A stretch of 64,000 nt of DNA from Chryseobacterium sp. Marseille-Q5410 (GTDB taxonomy: Bacteria; Bacteroidota; Bacteroidia; Flavobacteriales; Weeksellaceae), in the NCBI GenBank assembly GCA_946892665.1, contig CAMPOT010000001.1, positions 62,001-126,000 on the forward strand, given 5' to 3'. The position numbers and the translations under genes were made by a program. Within the stretch, counting starts at the first letter, position 1; each line of letters starts with the position of its first letter. A model generated the notes under the pieces. That model worked only from the letters and a program-made list of their open reading frames with translations. It was not told where the DNA came from and ran no database searches. Positions 33,858 through 42,521 of this stretch are shown piece after piece.

Positions 33858-34570
33858 TGAAGGCTCTGATTTTCGCTGCCGGAAAAGGTACAAGACTGAA
33901 ACCATTTACAGATCATCATCCGAAAGCTTTGGCGATGGTGAACGAAGTTCCTCTGCTCGAAAGAAATATCCGTTTTTTGCAAGGTTTCGGAATCAATGAT
34001 TTTGTGATCAACGTTTATCATTTTGGGGAGCAAATCGTTGATTTCCTCAGAAAAAGAGACAATTTCGGAGCGAAGATCGAAATCTCTGATGAGCGAAACG
34101 AATTGCTGGAAACTGGTGGCGGATTGGTATTTGCAAGAAAATTTCTTGATTTTCAGGAAGATTTCTTGGTCATGAATGCGGATATTTTAACCGACATGGA
34201 TGTTGCCGGATTCGTAAAATATCATCAGGAAAAGAAAGATTTTGCTACATTAGCGGTTTCAGACCGACAAAGTTCCAGAAAACTATTGTTTAATCCGGAA
34301 ATGATTCTTCGTGGTTGGCTAAATGTGCAAACCGGCGAACAGCGGTTGGCAGAATTCAACAAAGGTTTTAAAGCACTAGCTTTCAGCGGAATACACTGCA
34401 TCAACCCCGAAATATTTAATAAAATAAAAAGAACCGGAAAGTTTTCGATTATGGAAGAATATTTGGATTTAATGCATTCGGAACAGATTCATGGTTATGA
34501 GCATCAAGGAATTTTAATTGATGTCGGACGACCGGAATCGGTTTTGGAAGCCGAAAAAATTTTTAAATAA
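33857..34570 (+). CDS. Nucleotidyltransferase, MurU-like (sugar-1-phosphate)
   Basis: The 237-residue enzyme has the N-terminal nucleotide-binding signature AAGKGTRLKPFTDHHPKAL (residues 7-25) and the metal-site strand LVMNADILTDMD. Small sugar-nucleotide transferases of this length include MurU, which makes UDP-MurNAc from MurNAc-1-phosphate. The upstream AmgK-like kinase supports that role, though a mannose- or glucose-1-phosphate substrate cannot be excluded. It overlaps the RapZ-domain gene by one base and is followed 7 bases later by a LOG-family gene. Confidence 0.85.
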   Translation: MKALIFAAGKGTRLKPFTDHHPKALAMVNEVPLLERNIRFLQGFGINDFVINVYHFGEQIVDFLRKRDNFGAKIEISDERNELLETGGGLVFARKFLDFQEDFLVMNADILTDMDVAGFVKYHQEKKDFATLAVSDRQSSRKLLFNPEMILRGWLNVQTGEQRLAEFNKGFKALAFSGIHCINPEIFNKIKRTGKFSIMEEYLDLMHSEQIHGYEHQGILIDVGRPESVLEAEKIFK

Positions 34571-34577
34571 AAATCGC

Positions 34578-35336
34578 ATGAGCAAAGTACAGAGAGGCAA
34601 AGGAACCACCAAAGCTGCCGCGGGAAATGAATTGGAAATAGACCAGAAAGTACAGCGATCGTTCACTGAAAAAACTTGGGACGAAACGATCACCAAAGAC
34701 AGCTGGATGGTTTTCAAAATCATGGCAGAATTTGTAGATGGTTACGAAAAACTTGCTAAAATAGGACCATGTGTGTCAATTTTCGGGTCTGCGAGACTTG
34801 CTCCGGAAAACGAATACTATCAAATGGCGGTTGATATTGCCGAGAAGATAACTGAAATCGGTTTCGGCGTGATTACCGGCGGCGGACCAGGAATTATGGA
34901 AGCAGGGAACAAAGGAGCGAGAAAAGGCGGTGGAAAATCAATTGGCTTGAATATTGAGCTCCCTTTTGAGCAACATTTCAATCCATTTATTGATAAAGGT
35001 TATAGTATGGATTTTGATTATTTCTTTGTCCGAAAAGTAATGTTCGTGAAGTATTCGCAAGGATTCATTGTAATGCCGGGCGGATTTGGAACGTTGGATG
35101 AATTAACAGAGGCGATTACTTTAATACAAACCAATAAAATTGGCAAATTCCCTATCGTATTGGTAGGTTCTAAGTTTTGGGGCGGCTTACTGGAATGGTT
35201 CCAAAATACACTTTTGGAAAACGGTTTAATTTCTGAAAATGATTTGAATCTGTACCGGGTGGTAGATACTGCGGAAGATGCTGTAGCACACATTAAAGCA
35301 TTTTACGACAAATATACCGTAAATGTAAACTTCTAA
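34578..35336 (+). CDS. LOG-family protein (nucleoside monophosphate phosphoribohydrolase type)
   Basis: The ATG at 34578 is 7 bases after the previous stop and gives 252 residues. The Rossmann-like domain holds the LOG signatures GGGPGIMEAGNKGA and PGGFGTLDELTEAI. LOG enzymes cleave 5'-monophosphate nucleosides to base and ribose-5-phosphate; in plants they activate cytokinins. About 55 extra N-terminal residues, rich in Lys and Thr, precede the domain, typical of the longer TIGR00730-type bacterial form. It ends the operon with the RapZ-domain and MurU-like genes; a link to recycling is unproven. Confidence 0.9.
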   Translation: MSKVQRGKGTTKAAAGNELEIDQKVQRSFTEKTWDETITKDSWMVFKIMAEFVDGYEKLAKIGPCVSIFGSARLAPENEYYQMAVDIAEKITEIGFGVITGGGPGIMEAGNKGARKGGGKSIGLNIELPFEQHFNPFIDKGYSMDFDYFFVRKVMFVKYSQGFIVMPGGFGTLDELTEAITLIQTNKIGKFPIVLVGSKFWGGLLEWFQNTLLENGLISENDLNLYRVVDTAEDAVAHIKAFYDKYTVNVNF

Positions 35337-35357
35337 ATTGGCATCATATTTGAAACT

Positions 35358-35365
35358 TAACTTTG
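35358..35365 (+). promoter_or_regulatory. Promoter of the DUF6702-type gene
   Basis: TAACTTTG with TTG at 35338-35340, 17 bases upstream, and ATG 13 bases downstream. Confidence 0.55.
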
Positions 35366-35378
35366 TACACAATATAGA

Positions 35379-35849
35379 ATGAAAAAGTTTTTACACATTA
35401 CAGTGATTTTTGTATTGATGATTCTGATGAGCTTTTCGGTCGCAGATTTTTATTCATCAATGACAAAAGTAGATTATGTTGAAGGAAGCAGGACTCTAAA
35501 GTTTACAACAAAAATGAACACGCAACATATTTCTGATGCCATAAAAATTAATCCAAATACTGCAGGATTTGAGGCAGAAGTAAAGAAATATGTAAACAAT
35601 AATTTCGATTTGTATATCAACGGAAGTCCAAAGACGCTTACCTTCACAGGAAGCCAGGTTAACGGAGAATCCGTGTGGGTTTATTTCGAAACTGGCGGAG
35701 TAACGGGAATTGGTTCAATTAAAATTAAAAACACCATTTTGCTAAGTACTTTTCCAAAACAATTTAATATCGTTAACATCGCATACAAAGGAAACCAAAA
35801 AACAATGAATTTCCAGCGAGGAAAAGAGGTAAACGAAGTAAGTTTTTAA
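35379..35849 (+). CDS. DUF6702-type secreted protein
   Basis: The 156-residue protein has a signal peptide (MKKFLHITVIFVLMILMSFS) and then FYSSMTKVDYVEG, TLKFTTKMNTQHI and NNNFDLYINGSPKTLTF, matching a family of secreted Bacteroidota proteins annotated as DUF6702. All beta-strand prediction by eye suggests an immunoglobulin-like fold. The mature protein has no cysteine. Its role is unknown. It has its own promoter and terminator, so it is transcribed alone. Confidence 0.72.
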   Translation: MKKFLHITVIFVLMILMSFSVADFYSSMTKVDYVEGSRTLKFTTKMNTQHISDAIKINPNTAGFEAEVKKYVNNNFDLYINGSPKTLTFTGSQVNGESVWVYFETGGVTGIGSIKIKNTILLSTFPKQFNIVNIAYKGNQKTMNFQRGKEVNEVSF

Positions 35850-35878
35850 GAAATAATTTAACCAACTAAGAAATAGGA

Positions 35879-35900
35879 AGACTGCAAGAAATTGTGGTCT
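35879..35900 (+). terminator. Terminator of the DUF6702-type gene
   Basis: AGACTGCAA and TTGTGGTCT form a 9-base-pair stem (two G-U pairs) with a GAAA loop, followed by TTTTTTCTTTTT. Confidence 0.75.
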
Positions 35901-35983
35901 TTTTTTCTTTTTATGAAAGGTATTCTGCAGTAATCTTTACGGCGCTAATTTCCTTATCTCCGTCGAGCTTTCACGCAAACCAG

Positions 35984-36012
35984 CAAAAAAAGCAGCCTCA
36001 ATTGAGACTGCT
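35984..36012 (-). terminator. Terminator of the DUF5689 lipoprotein gene
   Basis: On the minus strand AGCAGTCTC and GAGGCTGCT pair around AATT. One position is G-U in this RNA but an A-C mismatch in the plus-strand RNA, so the hairpin favours minus-strand transcripts. A run of seven T follows on the minus strand. Confidence 0.75.
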
Positions 36013-36038
36013 TTATGTTTAAAACGAGTTAATTAAAT

Positions 36039-38108
36039 TTAAGGCTTAGCTTTAATTTTAACATTATCAATTTCCCATGTGTTTGCTGCTGATGTAGTAG
36101 AAACATATTTGAATGCGATTCTCACTTTTTTACCACTGAAGTTATTAAGACTTACATTTCCTGAACTCACAAACCCAAATGCTCCGGAATTGGTATCGAA
36201 AGTCGCAGAAAGCTGAGTCCATGTAGTTGTTGTAGGATCTCCGGAATAGTTATCGGTAACAAAAGCTTTCAATACAGTTCCATTGTATCTCACATCACTA
36301 TCAAAAGTAAGGTTGATTTGAGAATAACCATTCAAGTCGATTTCTTTGGACACCAGCCAATCTTCATTAGCATTGTTGGTACTATTCGCAAAACCATTCA
36401 TCACCGCATAATAGTTGCTTCCTGTTCCTTGATTAGAAGTAGCCCAAATTTGTGCGCCGGTAACACTTACCGCTGACCAGTTAGTAGCATTCAAAGCATT
36501 ACCAAATTCATCGGAGAACAAAATCTTTGGCGCAACAGCACCATCGCATCTTTCATTATCAAAATCAGCATTTACCTGATAAGGAATCCAAAGTTGGTAG
36601 GTTCCGTTAAAATAGCTTAAAACAGCATATACATCTCCTTGCCCTGCATCAATTGTATTATTTGCAAACGTTGCAAAATTGCTCGTTCTAAGGATTACCT
36701 GATTACCTGCGCAGTCTTTCAAAGTTCTGTTGGTTGTAGTTCCGGCTGCGTACGGCTCGCCAAGATCACTTTCTACAAACTGAACATTTTTGATTTTGAT
36801 CCATCTGCCAACGTCAGCGAAAGAAAGTTGAGGAATAGTTCTTTCAGTTGCTTCTACTTTGGTAATGTTTTCTTTAGAATCAAAGAAATATTTGAAAACA
36901 TCCTTTTCTTCAACCTGACCGATATTTCCGTTGAATGGGGCTCCTAATTGGAATTCTCCGCCGGATTTACCAATATAAAGATCTTTTAATTTAATAATCA
37001 AATTCTTACCTACACGGAATCTTCCATCCTGATAAAGATTAAGTTTGTTGATATTCACACGGATTCCTCCGGTAGCATCCTCGATATAAACGTATTTGTA
37101 AAGGTTACCCGTTTCGTCGTTTGCAATTACTTTAGCTTTAAGGTATGCATCTTGAGTAATTTGAGTGTAATTCCCACTGGTGTACATTTGCTTCACTTCT
37201 GCAACAGTTTTCTGTGTTGAATTTGCAGGATTAAATGAACAAGGATCCGCGGTGATTCCATCTTTTCTTGGGAAGGTATTCATTTCCAGATCGGTATCTC
37301 TTACGATATACATTTGGTAAGTAGTGTTGTATTTACTATAGATTCCCACAAATTTTCCTTTTCCAGCTGGTAGTGTTTTGGTTGCAAAAGATGCGTAACC
37401 ACTGTTTCTTACCACACGTGAAGTTGTAGTACTTGGATCGTTAATTGCACGATCAACTGTAGTAGAAGGAGGTGCAAATGTGGAACAAAGCACTTTGCTG
37501 TCGAATTCGGCATTATTTACTTGAATTAAACAACCTAAATACTGGTCATTCGCAGAAACCATTTGTGCAAATGTCATCACTTTTGGTACAATTTGAGCTA
37601 GTGGATCGCATGATCTTTTGATATGCTCAGTAACCATTTTCTCCGGAATTCTATCGAAAGTTCCGTTTACCATTGCTCCCAACTGGGTTACTCCTCCGTA
37701 CACACCTACAGCCAAATCTTTCACCTCGATGTAGATTTTTGAACCTTGAGGATAGTTTGCATAATTGCTCAAAGAATTTACACTAATGGTGAAACCTTGA
37801 GTTGGATTCTCCGGTGCATCTTGAATATAGATATACTTATAGATATTCCCGGTTTCATCAGAAGAAGAAACGTAACCTTCGATATACGCTTTGTCGGTAA
37901 TGGTTATGTTTTTAGGTTTTGCTTTGATCTGTAGCAAAGTCCATTTTTCAAAACCGTTCGCCGGATTTTCGTAATAAGATGCCTCAGTACAAACCAATAA
38001 ATTGTCGGCATTTGGCGCATCATACTCATCATCGTGTACGCAGCTATTGAACAGGAACGCACTGAAAACAATGGTGAATAATTTTATGAAAGAAAAGTAT
38101 TTTTTCAT
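36039..38108 (-). CDS. Surface lipoprotein with two DUF5689 domains and a choice-of-anchor-J-like domain
   Basis: The 689-residue protein has a lipoprotein signal with Cys23 (LFNSC), followed by acidic VHDDEYD, the Bacteroidota surface-export signal. Two similar domains follow (about 55-270 and 300-510). Each has the pattern AYIEGYVSSSDETGNIYKYIYIQDA or its counterpart AYLKAKVIANDETGNLYKYVYIEDA, in parts, and each ends near a Cys. These match DUF5689. The C-terminal ~150 residues (SDEFGNALNATNWSAVSV to the end) form a beta-jelly-roll with an IDNV segment. It lies 17 bases after a TonB receptor gene and is probably its surface partner. Confidence 0.85.
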   Translation of the reverse strand: MKKYFSFIKLFTIVFSAFLFNSCVHDDEYDAPNADNLLVCTEASYYENPANGFEKWTLLQIKAKPKNITITDKAYIEGYVSSSDETGNIYKYIYIQDAPENPTQGFTISVNSLSNYANYPQGSKIYIEVKDLAVGVYGGVTQLGAMVNGTFDRIPEKMVTEHIKRSCDPLAQIVPKVMTFAQMVSANDQYLGCLIQVNNAEFDSKVLCSTFAPPSTTVDRAINDPSTTTSRVVRNSGYASFATKTLPAGKGKFVGIYSKYNTTYQMYIVRDTDLEMNTFPRKDGITADPCSFNPANSTQKTVAEVKQMYTSGNYTQITQDAYLKAKVIANDETGNLYKYVYIEDATGGIRVNINKLNLYQDGRFRVGKNLIIKLKDLYIGKSGGEFQLGAPFNGNIGQVEEKDVFKYFFDSKENITKVEATERTIPQLSFADVGRWIKIKNVQFVESDLGEPYAAGTTTNRTLKDCAGNQVILRTSNFATFANNTIDAGQGDVYAVLSYFNGTYQLWIPYQVNADFDNERCDGAVAPKILFSDEFGNALNATNWSAVSVTGAQIWATSNQGTGSNYYAVMNGFANSTNNANEDWLVSKEIDLNGYSQINLTFDSDVRYNGTVLKAFVTDNYSGDPTTTTWTQLSATFDTNSGAFGFVSSGNVSLNNFSGKKVRIAFKYVSTTSAANTWEIDNVKIKAKP

Positions 38109-38125
38109 TTTTTTTAATTTAAATA

Positions 38126-40999
38126 TTAGAATCTTAAATAAACATTAGCGAAGAAAGTAGTACCTCTGTCATACCAAAGTTTCGGTCCGAAAAGAGCATA
38201 ACCTCCTTTTTCTGCGTTCAAATTGTCTTCATAAGATGCTGCGAAGTTGGATTTTCTACCTTGTTCAAATCCGCCAGTTACGTAATCTCTGTTGTTTAAG
38301 ATATTATTTACACTTACACTAACTCCCATTCTGTATTTACCGATAAGGAAAGATTTTCCTGCATTGGCATTCAGCATAAATTGGTCATCAAATTTTTGTT
38401 GTTTAAGGAGCGCAGCTACATTTTCGGCATTAGCTTCAGGAATATCAAATCCTGTGTATTCTCCGGTGGTAGAACCATAGATATCTCCGGTTCTAGGGTT
38501 GGTGTAGAAGTTTGCAGTTCTGTTGATCACTGAAAAATCCAAATACTGATCCATCAAATAGTTGGCAGAAACACCTAACCACCAGAATTTCGTAGAGTTA
38601 TATTTCAATCCTAACGAGAAAGCTTTTTGTGGAGTTCCAGCAACTTTTAGTCCTTTGATATTGGCTTCACCAAATTCTTGGTCTGCAGCGAAGTAGGTTC
38701 TGTCCACATCACTATATGAATAAGCTTTTGGGTTATTGGTGTATTCATAATCTCCCACACTGGCTACAAAATTTGCATTCAATGTTGGGGTTACTTTTAC
38801 GTCAAGACCTAGTTCAGCTCCCATGTATCTCTTATCGGCACCACTTAGTACTTCAGCGATGAATGCATTTGGAGCTCCAATTGCAGAGTTGTCATCACCT
38901 CCACCTTCTAAGTAATATCTGGAAATATCGGTACTGTTGCTGATGGTAGTATAATATCCTGAAAGTCTAATTTTCAAAACTTGACCTCTGTGGATATAGC
39001 CCAAATCGTTTGAATTAATCATTTGGTTAGAAAGTCCCGGCGTCATTCTTTCATTTACCCTAGGATTCACAAAAATTTCGTTGAGTGTAGGTGCTACACT
39101 GAAGAAAGCTCCGTTATAAACGATGAAGTTTTTACCATCGATTTTGTAAGTCACTCTACCTTTCACCCCTCCGTCTAAAGCATCATAAATACCGCTTTTT
39201 CCTTTGGAAGTGTTTAGATAGAAATGGTGTCTGTATTTTCCGTCTCTTTGAGATTCTGAATAAGAGGAGAAAATAGAACCCATAATGTTCCATTTCGGTA
39301 AATCGAGTTCTGTAGAAGCATTGAATGCATATGAGGAACGATTTAAAAGATAGTTGTACTGAGTACGGTCTCCTTCTCTTACTTCTACATTTGCATCATC
39401 TACGTTATATGGATTATCACCTCCGAAAGCATTCAGGTTATAAGCGAAATCAGCGCCCAATAAATCGCTTACTCTTCGGAAATTGTCTGATTTTAGATTT
39501 TGATAATTGAAATTTAGGTTCAATTTCCAGTTAGGTTGCAACTGAGTATCAAAATGTGAAGAGTAATTGAATGTTTTATCTTCATTCACATCTTCTACCA
39601 TGGTATAGATGGCGCCTCTTTTCTCGCCGTTCATTCCGGTTTTGTTCAAATAGTTGGCTCTATATAAAGCATCCCAATTAATTTGACTAACGTTGCTGTC
39701 ATTTTTCCAGCTATTTCTTACTGCTTCAATCTCAGCCAATTCGTCTGCGGTGATATCGTTTCCTCCATCGCTTTCTAATTCTAAAGCTTTAGAGAAGAAA
39801 TAGCTTGGTAATTTTCTGTAGTAAGTAGGGTTAGGATCTGTTCCGTGGAACCAATCCAATCTGCTTCTAGCGTCGCTTCCGAATTGATAAGAAAAGGTGT
39901 TGGTCCAGTTGGATGTTTTACCTAATTTCAAATAATCGGTCAACATAAATATTGGCTCGAAAGTTTTTCTAATTCTAGAATTTCTTTTTTCACCATCTTG
40001 CCATCCCCAATACGAGTTGTAATTTTTGCCCATCAAGTCATAAACTTCTTGAGTATTTGGTGCATTGCTCGCTCGGTAACTTGGCGCTCCGAAAGCGGTA
40101 ATGTTTATGGCGTGTCTGCTTGAAAATTGTTTTTCAATCGCCCCAAAATATGCGTAGCTGTTTTGTTGCGTTCCATCAATAACTCCTTCTTCAGCCCATC
40201 TTCTACTTGCGGAGAATGTGAACGCCCAACCGTTTTTGCTTAATCCAGAAGAATAAGTAGCCATGGCTCTGTGACGATAACTTCTGTTGGTGAACGAATA
40301 TGCTAACGATGTTTGCTTTCTGTAGGAAGAAGCTCTTGTGTTATAATATACAACGCCTCCTAAATTACCAAAAGTATAAGCAGATGGAGTAATATTATCG
40401 ACAGATTCGTATGGATAACGGGTTACGTCGTTCAATCCTCCCCAGTTACTGAAATCTACTCTTCCATCATCATTTTTCGACATAGAAATACCGTTGAACA
40501 ATACATCTTCGTAACGATTATCCACGCCTCTTGGTCTAAACCAATAAGCACCCAACTCAAATGCTGTCACACTTTGGAAAATATCTCTCCCCGAGTTCAG
40601 CAAACCGATGGTTGGATGCATAGAAGATCCGTCTTCATCGCTATCACTCGCTGCATCATCTATTACTACTACACCAAGATTATTATTCGCAGGAGCCAAA
40701 CTGATCACTCCTAAATCTTTTCTTTTCTCATCAGAAGTCACATCAAATTCGATAACTTTCTGGTCAAAACTTTGTTTGGAAACAGTAATTAAATAATGAC
40801 CCGGTTGCAAATCGACAAACTGAAAATAACCAATTTTGTCGGCTTTCACGTTTTCAGTAGACGCTCCAAGTTCGATCTCAGCACTCTCTACTGGTTTTCC
40901 TTGTTGATCTTTAACATAAGCATACACAGTGGTTTGCGCGAAGTAAAAAGATGCAGGCAACAAAGTAAACAATGAGATTAAGGATAATTTTTTTATCAT
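38126..40999 (-). CDS. TonB-dependent receptor with N-terminal carboxypeptidase-like domain
   Basis: The 957-residue outer-membrane transporter has a signal peptide (ending FYFAQ, ~21). A carboxypeptidase-regulatory-like beta domain follows, VYAYVKDQQGKPVESAEIELG to about residue 100 (read in parts). Next come an acidic linker (DDAASDSDEDGSS), a plug (FWFRPRGVDNR region, VLFNGISMSKND) and a barrel ending in NVYLRF. It differs from the receptor at 26084 by this N-terminal domain. It precedes the DUF5689 lipoprotein gene, so the two likely form a receptor-lipoprotein pair like SusC/SusD in plan but not in sequence. Confidence 0.92.
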   Translation of the reverse strand: MIKKLSLISLFTLLPASFYFAQTTVYAYVKDQQGKPVESAEIELGASTENVKADKIGYFQFVDLQPGHYLITVSKQSFDQKVIEFDVTSDEKRKDLGVISLAPANNNLGVVVIDDAASDSDEDGSSMHPTIGLLNSGRDIFQSVTAFELGAYWFRPRGVDNRYEDVLFNGISMSKNDDGRVDFSNWGGLNDVTRYPYESVDNITPSAYTFGNLGGVVYYNTRASSYRKQTSLAYSFTNRSYRHRAMATYSSGLSKNGWAFTFSASRRWAEEGVIDGTQQNSYAYFGAIEKQFSSRHAINITAFGAPSYRASNAPNTQEVYDLMGKNYNSYWGWQDGEKRNSRIRKTFEPIFMLTDYLKLGKTSNWTNTFSYQFGSDARSRLDWFHGTDPNPTYYRKLPSYFFSKALELESDGGNDITADELAEIEAVRNSWKNDSNVSQINWDALYRANYLNKTGMNGEKRGAIYTMVEDVNEDKTFNYSSHFDTQLQPNWKLNLNFNYQNLKSDNFRRVSDLLGADFAYNLNAFGGDNPYNVDDANVEVREGDRTQYNYLLNRSSYAFNASTELDLPKWNIMGSIFSSYSESQRDGKYRHHFYLNTSKGKSGIYDALDGGVKGRVTYKIDGKNFIVYNGAFFSVAPTLNEIFVNPRVNERMTPGLSNQMINSNDLGYIHRGQVLKIRLSGYYTTISNSTDISRYYLEGGGDDNSAIGAPNAFIAEVLSGADKRYMGAELGLDVKVTPTLNANFVASVGDYEYTNNPKAYSYSDVDRTYFAADQEFGEANIKGLKVAGTPQKAFSLGLKYNSTKFWWLGVSANYLMDQYLDFSVINRTANFYTNPRTGDIYGSTTGEYTGFDIPEANAENVAALLKQQKFDDQFMLNANAGKSFLIGKYRMGVSVSVNNILNNRDYVTGGFEQGRKSNFAASYEDNLNAEKGGYALFGPKLWYDRGTTFFANVYLRF

Positions 41000-41047
41000 A
41001 ACAAATTATTTATTTTTCCCTATTGATAAAAGTTTTTTAAGGGGCAA

Positions 41048-41055
41048 CAAATTTA
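41048..41055 (-). promoter_or_regulatory. -7 box of the TonB receptor/DUF5689 operon
   Basis: TAAATTTG on the minus strand, 48 bases before the ATG at 40999. It overlaps the start of a cluster of TTAA repeats. Confidence 0.45.
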
Positions 41056-41057
41056 AA

Positions 41058-41124
41058 CTTAATTTTTGTTAAGTTAAACATTTTTAACACTTTATTCGCA
41101 ATAATTTCGGTTAATAATTCTTAA
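41058..41124. promoter_or_regulatory. Cluster of TTAA-N6-TTAA repeats in a divergent promoter region
   Basis: Three pairs of TTAA spaced by 6 bases occur at 41059-41072, 41074-41087 and 41111-41124. The first two are also inverted repeats (CTTAA/TTAAG and GTTAA/TTAAC). They lie between the minus-strand receptor operon and the plus-strand nuclease gene and look like a tandem site for a response regulator. The region is A/T-rich, so chance is possible. Confidence 0.4.
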
Positions 41125-41237
41125 TATACTTATAAATCAATAGCAAACAACTGTTCCGCAGCTTGCATTTTCATTCAATTTATTTTTAAGCTTTTAGTTA
41201 GAAAATATTAGTATTTTTACGCTCTTAAAATTTTCAA

Positions 41238-42440
41238 ATGAAAAAACATTTTATCTTATTCGCAGTCTTGAGTTTTGGGCTATTTTTCTCACAACAAAGA
41301 CAGGTGCAGAGAGCGACAGTGGCATTCCTGAACGTAGAAAACCTTTGGGATACCATTCCTTCCGCTGATTACATCGATGGAACCAAAGATTTCAAAAACC
41401 CGGCTTTTCACAGAAGTGTTCCTATTGATTCCTTAAAATACCTTGAAACTACCGAAGAATACAAAGGAGAATGGAGTGATGAATTACTGGTAGGCAAAAA
41501 GGTAATCCGCCACCAAATATTAGCGACCGATTTCACCGTAAACAGTCCTAAAAACTGGAATACTGCAAAATACAACCAAAAAATCGCTAACGAAGCAAAA
41601 GTGATTTCAGAGCTTGGTCGCCAATATACGAACGACAACCCTGCAGTCGTAGGATTAATCGAGGTGGAAAACCGGCAAGTGGTACAAGATCTTATCGCGC
41701 ATCCTTTATTAGCAAAAAGTAATTACGGAATTGTGCATTACAATTCTTATGATGCAAGAGGAATTGATGTGGCCATCATTTACCAAAAAAACAGACTTAA
41801 AGTAACCGATCACTATGTAAAAGACATTAAAATTTTTAATGAAGAAGGAAAAAGATCGTACACCAGAGGAATACTAGTTGTAAAAGGCCTGCTGGATGGC
41901 GAGAAAGTAGCTTTCTTTATGAATCACTGGCCATCAAGAAGTGGTGGTGAGGCTGCTTCGATGCCAAGACGTGCTGCTGCTGCAAAACTCTTAAAAGATG
42001 AAATGGACAAAACAATCGCTGAAGATCCGGAAAGAAAATTATTTGCAATGGGAGATTTCAATGATGATCCGGTAAGCCCAAGTTTGAGAAAAATTCTGGG
42101 AGCCGTAGGAGATCCCTCTCAGCTTTCGGAAAAAACACCTTACTATAATTTAATGTACAAACACTATAAAGCGGGAGTTGCATCTTTAGCATATCGCGAT
42201 GCTCCAAACCTTTTCGACCAAATTATTGTTTCAAAAAATCTTTATTCTACCGAAAAACTCACCCCAATTTACAGCGTTTTTAAAGCAGAAATTTTCGCGC
42301 CTTCATACCTCGTAAATAACGAAGGACAGTGGAAAGGCTATCCTCTAAGGTCGTGGGATGGCGACCGATTCACAGGTGGCTACAGTGACCACTTCCCTGC
42401 TGTTGCCGTAATCCAAAAAGAATACAAACCTGCTAAATAA
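41238..42440 (+). CDS. Secreted endonuclease/exonuclease/phosphatase-family enzyme
   Basis: The 400-residue protein has a signal peptide (ending LFFSQ) and the EEP fold motifs in order: FLNVENLWD, GLIEVENRQV (metal-binding Glu), DARGIDVAIIY, NHWPSRSGG, MGDFNDDPVS (catalytic Asp/Asn) and YSDHFPAVAV (catalytic Asp-His). This layout matches secreted nucleases or phosphodiesterases. It is divergent from a DUF5689 lipoprotein/TonB receptor operon across 238 bases. A role in releasing phosphate or nucleotides outside the cell for import is inferred. No T9SS C-terminal domain is seen. Confidence 0.9.
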   Translation: MKKHFILFAVLSFGLFFSQQRQVQRATVAFLNVENLWDTIPSADYIDGTKDFKNPAFHRSVPIDSLKYLETTEEYKGEWSDELLVGKKVIRHQILATDFTVNSPKNWNTAKYNQKIANEAKVISELGRQYTNDNPAVVGLIEVENRQVVQDLIAHPLLAKSNYGIVHYNSYDARGIDVAIIYQKNRLKVTDHYVKDIKIFNEEGKRSYTRGILVVKGLLDGEKVAFFMNHWPSRSGGEAASMPRRAAAAKLLKDEMDKTIAEDPERKLFAMGDFNDDPVSPSLRKILGAVGDPSQLSEKTPYYNLMYKHYKAGVASLAYRDAPNLFDQIIVSKNLYSTEKLTPIYSVFKAEIFAPSYLVNNEGQWKGYPLRSWDGDRFTGGYSDHFPAVAVIQKEYKPAK

Positions 42441-42460
42441 GATTTTTTAAAATCAATATA

Positions 42461-42489
42461 AAAACCGGACTTTTATAAGCTCCGGTTTT
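42461..42489 (+). terminator. Terminator of the EEP-family gene
   Basis: AAAACCGGA and TCCGGTTTT form a 9-base-pair stem with an 11-base loop, followed by ATTTTTTC. Confidence 0.8.
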
Positions 42490-42521
42490 ATTTTTTCATA
42501 ACTTTATCTCAAAATAATGCG

